Shown here piece by piece: positions 7,590 to 16,685 of a DNA stretch of 64,000 nucleotides. The position numbers and the translations under genes were made by a program. Each line of letters begins with the position of its first letter. The first letter of the stretch is position 1. Below the pieces are notes generated by a model. That model saw nothing but the letters and a program-made list of their open reading frames with translations. It searched no databases and was not told where the DNA came from. Source of the stretch: an uncultured Myxococcales bacterium (GTDB lineage: Bacteria; Myxococcota_A; UBA9042); the NCBI GenBank assembly GCA_903929795.1, contig CAIYWC010000134.1:1-64000 (forward strand). Reading direction: 5' to 3'.

Positions 7590-8848
7590 TCTCCCAAGCG
7601 CGCGCCTTCACCCGCGCCCGCACGCGGACATTTTGGGGCCTGCTGATCGGCTACGCCGCGTTCTACCTGTGCCGCAACAACCTCTCCGCCGCCGCCAAAA
7701 TCCTCGAAACCGGCCATGGCATCGACAAAACCACTTTCGGCGAGATCGCGTCCATCGGCACGGTCTGCTACGCCGTCGGCAAGGTCGTGGCTGGGCCGAT
7801 CGCGGACCGCATCGGCGGCCGCCGCGTGTTCTTCTTTGGCCTGTACGCGTCGGCGATCGCCAACCTGTTCATCGGAATCGGCGGCCCGCTCTGGCTTTTT
7901 GTCGTCTTGTGGGGCTTGAGCCGCACCTTCCAGTCGCTCGGCTGGGCCGGGCTTGTGCAAATCATGCCGCGCTGGTTTCAGACGTCGCGCTACGGCACGG
8001 CCATGGGCGCAATTTCAACAAGTTATCAATTCGGCGGCGTCTTTACGCCGATGCTGCTCGCTGGCGTGCTCAGCATCACGTCGGGGTGGCAGGCGCTGTT
8101 CTGGGCGCCGGCGGCCTTGCTCATCGCCATCGGCGATCTGGTGCGCGGCCTGGTTGTGCAGACGCCGGCAGATGTCGGGCTGGACGAGCTGCCCGCGGAT
8201 CAACCGGAGCCAGTCGCAGCGGAGGCCAAGCCGCCGTGGCACGAACCGATGCGGGCGCTGCTTTCGCGTCGGGCGTTTTGGATTGTGCTCGGGCTGTCGC
8301 TGGCGCTCACGGTGGTGCGGGAGACGTTCAACCTCTGGATGCCACGCTACTTTTCCGATCTGGGCGCAGGCGACGCGGCCGCGGTCTTCAAGTCCACTGC
8401 TTTTCCGCTGCTCGGCCTCGCGGGAACGCTGCTGGCTGGCTGGTTCTCGGACCGCTTCTCGAACGGCAGGCGCGGCCCGGTCATCGCTGTGCTGCTGGGT
8501 TGCCTCGTGCTCAGCCTGCTGGCGCTGGCGCACCTGCCGGCGCTGGCGTCGCGGCTCGGCATCGCTGCGGCAACGCTGGCTGTCCCGCTCACGGGGCTCG
8601 CCGGCTTTTGCCTGCTGGGACCGTATTCGATGGTCGGCGGCGGCGTCATCGCCCTCGATTTTGGCGGGCGACACGCCGCGGCCACTGCCGCTGGCTTGCT
8701 GGACGGTGTGGGCTACCTCGGCGCCAGCCTTGCCGGCGTGGGCATTGCGGCGATCGTCGACCGCGCAGGTTGGGCGGGTGCCTGGAACGCGCTGGCGGCC
8801 ATGGGGGCGTTGGCGGTCGTGCTCAGCGTGCCCCTGTGGCGGAAGTAG
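7586..8848 (+). CDS. MFS permease of the organophosphate:phosphate antiporter type
   Basis: 420 residues with about twelve hydrophobic segments and a large central loop (around residues 195-225). The N-terminus (GYAAFYLCRNNLSAA) and the RIGGRRVFFFG loop after the second helix resemble the GlpT/UhpT (OPA) branch of the MFS. The GTG start at 7586 overlaps the phnX stop. Family knowledge says OPA permeases exchange phosphorylated solutes; linkage to phnWX makes uptake of 2-aminoethylphosphonate or phosphonoacetaldehyde the best inference. It could still be a glycerol-3-phosphate-type carrier. Confidence 0.85.
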   Translation: MISQARAFTRARTRTFWGLLIGYAAFYLCRNNLSAAAKILETGHGIDKTTFGEIASIGTVCYAVGKVVAGPIADRIGGRRVFFFGLYASAIANLFIGIGGPLWLFVVLWGLSRTFQSLGWAGLVQIMPRWFQTSRYGTAMGAISTSYQFGGVFTPMLLAGVLSITSGWQALFWAPAALLIAIGDLVRGLVVQTPADVGLDELPADQPEPVAAEAKPPWHEPMRALLSRRAFWIVLGLSLALTVVRETFNLWMPRYFSDLGAGDAAAVFKSTAFPLLGLAGTLLAGWFSDRFSNGRRGPVIAVLLGCLVLSLLALAHLPALASRLGIAAATLAVPLTGLAGFCLLGPYSMVGGGVIALDFGGRHAAATAAGLLDGVGYLGASLAGVGIAAIVDRAGWAGAWNALAAMGALAVVLSVPLWRK

Positions 8849-8861
8849 CCCTGGGCCGCGG

Positions 8862-10610
8862 TCAATCCGCCGGCCCGGCCAGCCCGCCGGCGCCCTGTTC
8901 GGCCACCAGCGACGCGTACAGCCCGTGCGCAGCCAGCAGCTCCGCGTGCGTCCCCTGTTCCACGCAGCGGCCGTGATCGAGCACCACGATGAGGTCCGCC
9001 GCCGCGGCCTGCGCCACATGGTGGGTCACGTACACCAGCGTGCGGCTCTGGCCGAGCTGCCACATCGTTCGCCACACCGCCGCCGCGGTCGTCGGGTCCA
9101 GCGCCGCCGTCGCTTCGTCCAGCAGCAGCAGCGGCGGATCGCCCAGAATCGCCCGCGCAATCGCGATCCGCTGCCGCTGGCCGCCAGAAATGCTGGTGCC
9201 GCGCTCGCCGACACGCGTCTGGTAGCCATCCGGCAGCCGCAAGATGTAGTCGTGCAGCTCCGCCCGCCGCGCTGCCTGCTCGACCTCGGCGTCGCTGGCC
9301 TGGAGGTGGCCCATCCGGATGTTCTCCGCGATCGTCGTGTCAAACAACATGCTGTCCTGAAAGACGATTCCGATGTGGGCGCGCAGGGAATCCAGCGTCA
9401 ACGTCCGCGCCGGGACGCCGTCAAACTGCACGCTCCCGCGCACCGGGTCCCAGAACCGCAGCAGCAGGCTCAGCACCGTGCTTTTGCCGCTCCCGCTCGG
9501 GCCGACGATCGCCACGCGCGCGCCCACGGGGATCCGCAGGCTCAGGTCGATGAGGCGGTCGATGCCGTCGCCGTAGTCGAACGTCACGTGATCCAAGGTG
9601 ATTGCGTGTTCCGGCCGGCTCAGCAGCGCGGTCCCCGTGTCCTGCACCGTCGGCGCCGTCTCCAGCACCTCTTGCACGCGGCGCATGCCGCCGGTCGCCT
9701 GCAGCATGTAAACCGTCACGCTCATCAGCAGTTGCACTTGGGTCACGACGCCGAGAAACAGCACCTGGAACGCCATCAGCGTGCCGATGGTCAGGTGGCC
9801 GTGGAACACCTCGAACGCGCCGACCGCGAGGATGACCAGGTTGACAAGCGACATCAGCACCGTCGGCAGCCGGTCCGAGAGGTAGCTGAGGATGTTGAAG
9901 CGCACCGACGCGCGCAGCACGTCAGCTTGCAGGCGCCGAAAGTGCTGAAGCGTCCAATTTTGCAGGCGAAACGCACGGATGACGTCCTGCGAGAGCAGGT
10001 TCTCGGCGACGGCGCCTTGCAGCGCGCCCAGGCCTTCCTTGGCGGCATAGCTCGCCGCTGACGCGCGTGGACCAATCCACAGCGGGCCGATCAGCGCCAG
10101 CGGCAACAGCGCCGTCACGACAAGCGCGAGCGGCCACGCCAGCACGAACAGCGGCACGATAGCGAAAGTCACGCCCAGCAACCCCGCGAGACCTTGGCCA
10201 AAACCGTAGTAGACCGCCGTCTCGACGTAAGAGACGTCCGTGGAAAACCGCGCCATCAGGTCGCCGACCTGGCTCTTGCGGAAATACTGCGCCGACAGGC
10301 CCTGCAGGTGGCGGAACACGCGCTCGCGGATGTCGCCCACGACCTGCGCGCCCAGCCGCGAGTACAGCGTGTCGCTGGCAATCGCCGCCGCGCCACTGGC
10401 AATCGCCGCCGCGCTCAGCGCGAGGATCAGCCGCAGCAGCATGACGCGGTCGCCTGGAATAATCGCATTGTCGATCAGGAACTTGAAGCCGAGGCGCACG
10501 AACATGTCGCCGCCGAGGTCCAGCAACATCACGGCGACGATGGTCGCCACCAGCCGCGGATAGGGCCGGAAATACGGCGCCAGTAGGCGGATGAAGTGGC
10601 CGAGGCCCAT
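8862..10610 (-). CDS. ABC exporter, fused membrane and ATPase domains (MsbA-like)
   Basis: About 582 residues. The N-terminal half has six hydrophobic segments of a type-IV ABC transmembrane domain. The C-terminal ATPase has Walker A GPSGSGKST, signature ISGGQRQR, and Walker B LLLLDEATAALDP. A homodimer in the inner membrane is expected. The start is uncertain: ATG 10610 lies just after the upstream stop (10618), while ATGs at 10628 and 10649 would overlap it. As last gene of the cluster with the ATP-grasp fusion, it probably exports the cluster's product. Confidence 0.85.
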   Translation of the reverse strand: MGLGHFIRLLAPYFRPYPRLVATIVAVMLLDLGGDMFVRLGFKFLIDNAIIPGDRVMLLRLILALSAAAIASGAAAIASDTLYSRLGAQVVGDIRERVFRHLQGLSAQYFRKSQVGDLMARFSTDVSYVETAVYYGFGQGLAGLLGVTFAIVPLFVLAWPLALVVTALLPLALIGPLWIGPRASAASYAAKEGLGALQGAVAENLLSQDVIRAFRLQNWTLQHFRRLQADVLRASVRFNILSYLSDRLPTVLMSLVNLVILAVGAFEVFHGHLTIGTLMAFQVLFLGVVTQVQLLMSVTVYMLQATGGMRRVQEVLETAPTVQDTGTALLSRPEHAITLDHVTFDYGDGIDRLIDLSLRIPVGARVAIVGPSGSGKSTVLSLLLRFWDPVRGSVQFDGVPARTLTLDSLRAHIGIVFQDSMLFDTTIAENIRMGHLQASDAEVEQAARRAELHDYILRLPDGYQTRVGERGTSISGGQRQRIAIARAILGDPPLLLLDEATAALDPTTAAAVWRTMWQLGQSRTLVYVTHHVAQAAAADLIVVLDHGRCVEQGTHAELLAAHGLYASLVAEQGAGGLAGPAD

Positions 10611-10617
10611 CGCCCGG

Positions 10618-12711
10618 TCACGCGGCATCGGCGGGCATCCACACGCCAAGCGCGCTCAGGGCGTCGGCCAGACCTTCGTCGTCGATCTCGCCAGCACCAT
10701 GTTTTTCCTCAATTTCTGCGCGAAACTGCGCCAGCTCGGCGTGCACGGCGTCGCGCCACCCCGGCGCCGGTGGCGCGTGCACATGCACGTCGGGAGCCAG
10801 CCAACCGCGCTCGGCCGCGACCTGCATGTCCTCGTCGCCGCGCGCCGGCAGGGAGCTCAGGTCCTGAAACGCGCCGTTGTTCAGCGCACCGAGCGTCGCC
10901 ACGCGGTCGAGCAGCGCCTCCAGGTCGACCGCAGATTGAAAGACGTGCAGGAACGGCCGGATCGGGTGATCGGCCGCAACCGCTGGATTATCCTTGGCCA
11001 AAATGACCCGGTCGCCCAGGTAGGTCAGCACCGCCGGCATCGACGAGAACAGGTCTGTGATGTGAACGGCGATCTGTCCGGCGAATGGAAAAATCGAAAA
11101 ATGTTCCATGGATACAATGCGAAAATGCGCCCGAACAAAGTCGTATCCGGCCTTCTCGCGCTGGAAGTACACACCGTCGAACTGCATCATCACGGTCGAC
11201 GGATGCAGCTTGAACAGGAATTCAAAGCGGCCGGCGTCCTGCAGGCGCTTCAGCGTGTGCAGCAGCTCCAGGTCCGCCAGCACGATGTCGTCGTCGCCCG
11301 TGGTCGGCGAGACCAGAATGGTTTTGGGAGAAAGCTGATATTGTTCAGCCACTTCGCGATCGCCATACGGCAAGCGCCCGCTCATCCAGGCTGTCATCTT
11401 CAGCGGAATTCGGCCCATGTCCGACCGGCACGACGAGCACGAAGAATGGTCGACGCAGTGCCCGACGGACGCGACATCGAGGATTTTGGGTTGGTGCGCT
11501 TGGATCGTCGTGAAGACTTGTTTCATCCAGCCGCCAAACGGGTAATTCAGCGAGCTTGTGAACAGCACGACCACGCGGCGCGTCTCGCGCTCGAGCGCGT
11601 CCATGAAAGTGTCGATGTTGAATAGCAAAGTCGTGAGGCCCAGCTGGCTGGCAAAGTAGTCGGCCATGACGTCGCGGCTCTCGCTCCAAGCGTAGAGGAA
11701 GACCTTGCAGTCGAACATTTGAAGAAATGGTAAGATATTCTCAAGTTGTGAGAGATCGGCGTGCCAGATGAGAAACACCGTGATCCGGGAGCGGGCCGCG
11801 ACGTAGCTCGCCGGCGTCGCCAGCCAGCCGATGAGGTCGGAACGCCGGGCGCCATCGCCGCTCAGGCTGCGCTCGAACTGACTGTTTGGCCATACGCTGC
11901 ACATATCATTGATATCAATTGGGAAAATCAGACCGTCTTGCGGATTCTGGCGAAAGTCGATGCGGCAGTACTCGGTCTTGCCGACGCCAAACGCCCGCGC
12001 CGTGCGCTCGGCCAGGACCCGCAGCTGTGCGTCGAGCGCGGATTCCGGGCAGTCGCGCTGCTGATAGGGCACGTCGGGCAGGTAGACCAACTGGCCGGGC
12101 TGAAAGACTTTTTCGACCGGCTTGAACGCGCGACCATTGGCCACGGCGACCGTGAACTCGCGCCCGGGCAGGAACTGCTGCACGACGATCTGGCCAAATT
12201 CATCCATAATCTTAATAGCTTGGCGGCCAAGCGACGGCGAGTCGCCGCAGATACACTCCGCCGTCAAGCCCAGGCAGTTGTAGCCCTGGTCGACCTTGAC
12301 GATGACCGGAAACGGGATCCCAGGCTGTTGACACAGCGCAGCGATTTCGGCCGGCGTCGTCAGGCTGACCGACCATAGCCGCGGCAGGTTGAACTTCTCC
12401 AGCGCGCGGTAAGTGATTGATTTGCGATAGGTTTTAGAGGTGATCTCGTGATTGACTCCGACCAGCTGCCGGCCAAACACCGCGAGCAGGCGCTCGCTGA
12501 TCGCGTCGACCTCCATGTACAGGTTCCACACGGCCAGCGCGCGCGTAGTGTCGTAGGTATGACGCAGCGTGTCGACGTCGGCCATGGTACGCAAAACATG
12601 AAAGAAAACAAGCAGATCTGGCGAATGCTCGCGACACAGCGCGACGTGGACCGCGATGTCGTCGTCGCTGAAATCCGGCGAGAACACGATGACGAAGGTG
12701 CGGTCGCTCAC
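10618..12711 (-). CDS. ATP-grasp domain fused to a CDP-glycerol glycerophosphotransferase-like domain
   Basis: 697 residues. Residues about 90-300 look like an ATP-grasp fold: VIVKVDQG (K near 139), IVVQQFLPGREFTVAV, and a metal-binding strand TEYCRIDF...IDINDM. Residues about 305-697 carry features of TagB/TagF-type transferases: ILVSPT, FKLHPS and ITDLFSSMPAVLTYLGD. Between them is a short Cys-rich patch (HCVDHSSCSSCR). ATP-grasp enzymes make amide or peptide-like bonds; TagF-like enzymes transfer polyol phosphates. The GTG start at 12711 overlaps the upstream TGA (GTGA). Some parts (11090-11110, 11710-11750) are unusually A+T-rich for this window, a possible sign of transfer. The second domain is less certain than the first. 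Confidence 0.7.
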   Translation of the reverse strand: MSDRTFVIVFSPDFSDDDIAVHVALCREHSPDLLVFFHVLRTMADVDTLRHTYDTTRALAVWNLYMEVDAISERLLAVFGRQLVGVNHEITSKTYRKSITYRALEKFNLPRLWSVSLTTPAEIAALCQQPGIPFPVIVKVDQGYNCLGLTAECICGDSPSLGRQAIKIMDEFGQIVVQQFLPGREFTVAVANGRAFKPVEKVFQPGQLVYLPDVPYQQRDCPESALDAQLRVLAERTARAFGVGKTEYCRIDFRQNPQDGLIFPIDINDMCSVWPNSQFERSLSGDGARRSDLIGWLATPASYVAARSRITVFLIWHADLSQLENILPFLQMFDCKVFLYAWSESRDVMADYFASQLGLTTLLFNIDTFMDALERETRRVVVLFTSSLNYPFGGWMKQVFTTIQAHQPKILDVASVGHCVDHSSCSSCRSDMGRIPLKMTAWMSGRLPYGDREVAEQYQLSPKTILVSPTTGDDDIVLADLELLHTLKRLQDAGRFEFLFKLHPSTVMMQFDGVYFQREKAGYDFVRAHFRIVSMEHFSIFPFAGQIAVHITDLFSSMPAVLTYLGDRVILAKDNPAVAADHPIRPFLHVFQSAVDLEALLDRVATLGALNNGAFQDLSSLPARGDEDMQVAAERGWLAPDVHVHAPPAPGWRDAVHAELAQFRAEIEEKHGAGEIDDEGLADALSALGVWMPADAA

Positions 12712-13145
12712 GGACAAGGCTCTCGCGCGCGATCGGCTGGATACGCAATGAGTTTCAGGCACTTGTTCCGCCAGCCGCTCGTGTTCCAAGCGCTGATGGC
12801 GCGGGTCGTGCGGCAGTGCGCCTGCAAGTGCTGCAGCGTCTCGGCGCAATCGTCCAGGTGCCAGACAAACGCCTGCCGGGCGATCGCCGCAGTTTTCCAG
12901 TCGTAGTTGGTGAAGATCACGTTTTCCCTCGGGATTCCCAAGCGATCCACGACCGCGAACAGGTCGTCGTTGCCTTCCCAGACCGCGGCGCAGTCGGCCT
13001 CGCCTTGGGCCATGTCGCGCGCGGAGGCGTAGCGCATCGTGACGACCCAGACGTCGTGACCGGCCGCGAGCAGCTCAGCGGCCAGCGCTTGGACGACCGG
13101 TCGCGAGAGGACGCCGTCGAAGTCGAAACTGACCTTAGCGCCCAC
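12708..13145 (-). CDS. HAD-like phosphatase or kinase-like protein
   Basis: 145 residues. It opens with the HAD nucleophile motif FDFDGVLS (residues 6-13), then a helix and VWVVTMRYA, and ends with VWHLDDCAETL, where two Asp could be the acid motif. It is small for the superfamily, with little room for a cap domain. GGAGGAG five bases before the GTG at 13145 decides the start, although the frame extends to 13277. The stop overlaps the start of the ATP-grasp fusion, so both are made together. Dephosphorylation of a pathway intermediate is an inference. Confidence 0.7.
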   Translation of the reverse strand: MGAKVSFDFDGVLSRPVVQALAAELLAAGHDVWVVTMRYASARDMAQGEADCAAVWEGNDDLFAVVDRLGIPRENVIFTNYDWKTAAIARQAFVWHLDDCAETLQHLQAHCRTTRAISAWNTSGWRNKCLKLIAYPADRAREPCP

Positions 13146-13185
13146 CGGACTCCTCCGTCGACCTGCCGCGCGCAGTGCGCAACTG

Positions 13186-13214
13186 ACTTTGGTTCGCCCC
13201 GGCCCCGCCGTCAA
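13186..13214 (-). promoter_or_regulatory. promoter for the HAD/ATP-grasp/ABC operon
   Basis: TTGACG (13214-13209), 17-base spacer, CAAAGT (13191-13186), about 40 bases before the GTG at 13145. The same pair of boxes and spacing occurs before the Rrf2 gene. Confidence 0.5.
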
Positions 13215-13283
13215 GCGCGAGACGCGATCGCCTGTGGGCGAGACCAGGCAGGCCCGGCATGGACCGCGCCGAGACACGGGGGC

Positions 13284-14072
13284 TCACGTGCGGTGGATGT
13301 AGACGTTGAACCGATAGGCGGCGTTGCCGTAGCCCTGCATGGCCTGATCGTCGACTTCGACGCGGACCGGCAGATCCGCCAAAATATGGCCGAACCAGGC
13401 GCGTTCCAGGTAGAGCTGGTCCAGGCCGCGGTAGCGTTCCGCGTATTCGGCTTCTCCCAAGACGGCCTTGCGCGCGGCGATGGCCTCGTCGCGCCGGGCG
13501 AGATCGCAGACGTCAAAAATCCCCAAGCTTTTCTGGGCCATGGCGACCATCTTGCGCAGGACCAGCGCGGCGTACGCTTCCGAAGGGAAGTACAGGAAGA
13601 CGCCGTTCGACACGACGACATCGGCGCGCGCTGCAGCTGGCAGCTCGATGGCCTCGGCGATGTGTAACTTCGCGTCTGGCATGGCTTGTTGCGCAATGGT
13701 CACGAGGTTCGCGGCGTAATCGCACCCGGCGACCGCGTGTCCCGCAGACCAGAACGGGTAGAGAAATGCGCCGCCGCCGCAGCCGACCTCGAACAGCGTG
13801 TCGCCGGGACAGACGTCGAGGCGACGCGCCTGCGCGGCGACGTAATCCAGCCAGATCTGCGTGTCGCCCATGTGGCCAAACGCCGAGGTGAATCCGTCGA
13901 CGACAAGCAGCTGCGAGAGCAGCGACTCGCCGCGCAGGTTGACCGCCGGGTCCGCGCCCTTGCGATTCCAGACCGCCTGCCAATTCTGCAGCGACGTCGG
14001 GCTCGCGCTGGCGGAAGTCTGGCGATTCGCCGTCGCCTGCGTAGATCCGGGCTGCGCGCGTCCGTCCGACAT
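13284..14072 (-). CDS. class-I SAM-dependent methyltransferase
   Basis: 262 residues. The SAM-binding motif I is LFEVGCGGG with the following helix, and motif II is VAGCDYAANLV. DVVVSNGVFLYFP matches the motif IV region. The first 35 residues are Ser/Thr/Gln-rich and probably disordered. CGAGG lies five bases before ATG 14072. It precedes the HAD gene on the same strand with a 138-base gap that holds a separate promoter, so it may or may not be cotranscribed. The target of methylation is unknown; small-molecule or lipid-linked substrates fit the context. Confidence 0.8.
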   Translation of the reverse strand: MSDGRAQPGSTQATANRQTSASASPTSLQNWQAVWNRKGADPAVNLRGESLLSQLLVVDGFTSAFGHMGDTQIWLDYVAAQARRLDVCPGDTLFEVGCGGGAFLYPFWSAGHAVAGCDYAANLVTIAQQAMPDAKLHIAEAIELPAAARADVVVSNGVFLYFPSEAYAALVLRKMVAMAQKSLGIFDVCDLARRDEAIAARKAVLGEAEYAERYRGLDQLYLERAWFGHILADLPVRVEVDDQAMQGYGNAAYRFNVYIHRT

Positions 14073-14245
14073 GAAACCTCGAGGCTGGAACTGCGGCGGT
14101 TCGCGGCAAATAATCAGCAAATACAAAATGTTGAGGCGCGCTCGACGAAGCGTGCGCGCGGCGATTCGCGTGCGCCCACTCGCTGCCGGCGGCGCGGGGC
14201 GCACGGTCGCGCGGAACGTGGAGCTTGTCAAACCCGCGGCGGCGC

Positions 14246-16567
14246 TCAGAGGATCGTGCCGATATTGCCGATCGACAGGCTTGGGCCAAAAATGAACGTC
14301 CAGTGCGGCGCGACCTGGCCGTTGGTGCCGTTTGTCGCGTCGGTCGCGGTCGGATAGTAATTGAAATCATTGCGGAGTTCGTACGCCACCCACGCGTGCA
14401 GGTTCAGCGCGGCCTGCGTTGTCTGCCCGGCGTTGCCCAGCGGGATGCTCACGCCCAGCCCGGCCACGACCGCCAGCGTCGGCGGGTAGTTCGGAAAGTT
14501 GGCCGTCCCCACCAGCCCAACGCCAATTGCGCCAAGCTCCAGGCCCAGCAGGCTCTCCTTGCCTTCCTTGTCCAGCAGCGCCAGGCGCGTCAGCACGCCA
14601 AAATTCAGCGACAGCACGCCCTGCGGATTGTTGACGCGGTACAGCCCGGTCGGAAACGCCGCGGTCGCGTAGAACCGCAGCCGCCCGGTCCCGAGAATCA
14701 CCGTCCACTGCGCCGCCGCGGTCCCGGTCTTGGCGTCCGAGCTCGCGGCAAAATGCAGGTCGTCCATCTGGTGCGAAACGCGCACCACGATGCGGTCAAA
14801 CGGCGACCTGACGCCATGCACCCACAGCACGCGATCGCCCGCGCCCGTGCGCACCACCACGTGCTCGGTCACGTGCGCGCCCGAGCGCGAGGTGCCGTCC
14901 AGCGCCTGGACGTCGATGTCCACGGTCAAATCCTGCGTGCCGTCCTCGGCCTTCAGCCGGTCGCGGTGCACGACCAGCCGGCACGAATCCCGATGTTCAA
15001 ACGGCAGGTTGGGCGACTTGCCCGCCGCGATCGGGGTCGCCTGGCCGCTGCCGTCCTCGCACAGGAATTCGACGACCGCCTGGCGATCCGGGGCGCCCGT
15101 CAGCGGCACGGCCACGCGCGCTTCCCGCAGCAGCCGCTGCACCGGATCCGCCAGCACCGCCAGGTTCGTGTCCGCCAACACCGCCGGCACCGTATCCGAG
15201 CGCACGGCGAAGCGCAGGGTCACGCTGCCGCCCGCGCCTTCCTCGCCGTGGACCAGCACGCCGGTCTTGTCGGTCTGCACTTTCACCGCGCCCGCCACCG
15301 ACAGCGGCACCAGGCGCGTGTGGTCATCCAGCGGCAGCACGCGCAGCACGGCGTCGCGGTTGACCGGCACAAAATCGATCGGCCCCAGGCCCGCCAGCTC
15401 CAGCACCGCGCGCGGCTGCCCCGCCGGCCGCGTCTTCTCCGCCAGCGTTGCCAGCACCGGCGCGTCCGGCTCCGGTCGGCTCGCCTGGATCGTCGCGATA
15501 TCGTCGTCCAGCCGGCCGACCCGCAGCACAAGCAGCCAGTCGCCGCCGGGCTCCTTCTCCACCCGCACAACGTCCGCCGCGTCGGCGTCTGCGCTCCAGC
15601 GCAGCGTTTTCGGCGCCTTCGTGCACCGTCCGTCCATGCGCAGCACCACGCGTACGTCGTCGACATCGCGCATCGGCGCGCCGCTCAGCAGCGTCAGCGC
15701 GCAGTGGCTCAGCGGCACGGTGGCCTGCACCGTCGACTCGAACGCCTCGCCGTGCGGCACTACCACGTGCGGCGCCAGGCGCAGCTTGACCGTGACGGCC
15801 GTCGCCTGCGCCGGCACGCCGCGGACCAGCACCGCGCCATCCGCCAGCTCGCAGCGCGCCAGGCCGCAATCCACGCCGACCACCGCTTCCGGATGGCTCA
15901 GCGCGAGGCGTCCCAGGCCGTCCGACAGGTCCAGCGCCGGCATCGGCGGCAGCACGCGGTTCACGACGATGCGCGCCGGATGCAGCGTCAGCTCGGCGTC
16001 GGGAATCGGCTCGCCGCGGCTGTCCAGCAGGTGCGGCTCGGCGTCAGCGCGCGCCCCCGCCGGCCATTGGCGCAGCAGCACGTCGACCGGCACGCCGCGC
16101 CCGACAGCGACGGTGCAGCGCTCGCCCTTGTCCGCAGTTTCCGGCAGCTGGCAGGTATCGCGCCCGGACTGCGCCCCGGCTTGCCAGGCGACCGTCGTGC
16201 CGGCCAGCCCCTTGCCGCGCAGCTCCAGCCGGCCTTCATCGGTCCAGAGCGTGGTGCCGGAAGGGTCAAGCGTCGCCAGGCGTCCCGTGACGGTCCAGGT
16301 TTGCGCTGCGGCTGATGCACAGGCTCCCAGGTCAGCGGCTGTCCGCACCTCCGCACGCGCACCGATTGCGGCGGCGGGATCGACGGACACGGCGCGGTCA
16401 TCGGTGGCGGCGCGCCAGCCCGTGGGGAGCGGCGGACAGAACACGCCGGTGTCCAGGGTGACCGTCGCGCCCGCTGGCAGCTGAACCGCCGGCAATGCCG
16501 CCCAAGCCGCGGTGGAACAGATCAGGCCGATGCTGGAAATGGCTGCGAGCCGAAGTCGATCGCGCAT
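14246..16567 (-). CDS. large exported protein with beta-barrel-like C-terminus
   Basis: 773 residues, unrecognised. The start at 16567 has GGAG six bases upstream and gives a Sec signal peptide (basic MRDRLR, hydrophobic core, AWA cleavage site). The long middle is beta-rich and resembles repeated Ig-like or sandwich domains, with scattered Cys. The last 150 residues alternate short strands and glycines and contain LELGAIGVGLVG, like an outer-membrane barrel. It lies between the methyltransferase and the Rrf2 gene, all on the minus strand. Localisation to the outer membrane is inferred from composition only. Confidence 0.65.
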   Translation of the reverse strand: MRDRLRLAAISSIGLICSTAAWAALPAVQLPAGATVTLDTGVFCPPLPTGWRAATDDRAVSVDPAAAIGARAEVRTAADLGACASAAAQTWTVTGRLATLDPSGTTLWTDEGRLELRGKGLAGTTVAWQAGAQSGRDTCQLPETADKGERCTVAVGRGVPVDVLLRQWPAGARADAEPHLLDSRGEPIPDAELTLHPARIVVNRVLPPMPALDLSDGLGRLALSHPEAVVGVDCGLARCELADGAVLVRGVPAQATAVTVKLRLAPHVVVPHGEAFESTVQATVPLSHCALTLLSGAPMRDVDDVRVVLRMDGRCTKAPKTLRWSADADAADVVRVEKEPGGDWLLVLRVGRLDDDIATIQASRPEPDAPVLATLAEKTRPAGQPRAVLELAGLGPIDFVPVNRDAVLRVLPLDDHTRLVPLSVAGAVKVQTDKTGVLVHGEEGAGGSVTLRFAVRSDTVPAVLADTNLAVLADPVQRLLREARVAVPLTGAPDRQAVVEFLCEDGSGQATPIAAGKSPNLPFEHRDSCRLVVHRDRLKAEDGTQDLTVDIDVQALDGTSRSGAHVTEHVVVRTGAGDRVLWVHGVRSPFDRIVVRVSHQMDDLHFAASSDAKTGTAAAQWTVILGTGRLRFYATAAFPTGLYRVNNPQGVLSLNFGVLTRLALLDKEGKESLLGLELGAIGVGLVGTANFPNYPPTLAVVAGLGVSIPLGNAGQTTQAALNLHAWVAYELRNDFNYYPTATDATNGTNGQVAPHWTFIFGPSLSIGNIGTIL

Positions 16568-16665
16568 GTCCGCTCCGCATCGAGGGCGCCGGCGCTCCAG
16601 TGCCTCGCTTGAGTCACGCGGTCGCGCGGTCCGCTCCAGAATGCGCCCGGTCCGCGGCGTGAACA

Positions 16666-16685
16666 AGCCCGGCGCGCTCCGGGCT
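16666..16685 (-). terminator. hairpin at the end of the Rrf2 gene
   Basis: Perfect 7-base-pair stem AGCCCGG / CCGGGCT with a six-base loop. It overlaps the Rrf2 stop codon and is followed on the minus strand by TTGTTC rather than a strong U-run, so termination would be partial. Confidence 0.35.

Noticed and set aside
13146-13283. The 138-base gap before the HAD gene as a fourth copy of the 140-base repeat
   Set aside because: Length is similar, but the conserved blocks (CACGCCGCGGAT, CGGTCGGAGT) are absent on both strands.
14225-16315. Long plus-strand frame opposite the large exported-protein gene
   Set aside because: Translation is dominated by Arg, His and Gln runs, and the minus strand carries a signal peptide and ribosome binding site, so the plus frame is a shadow.
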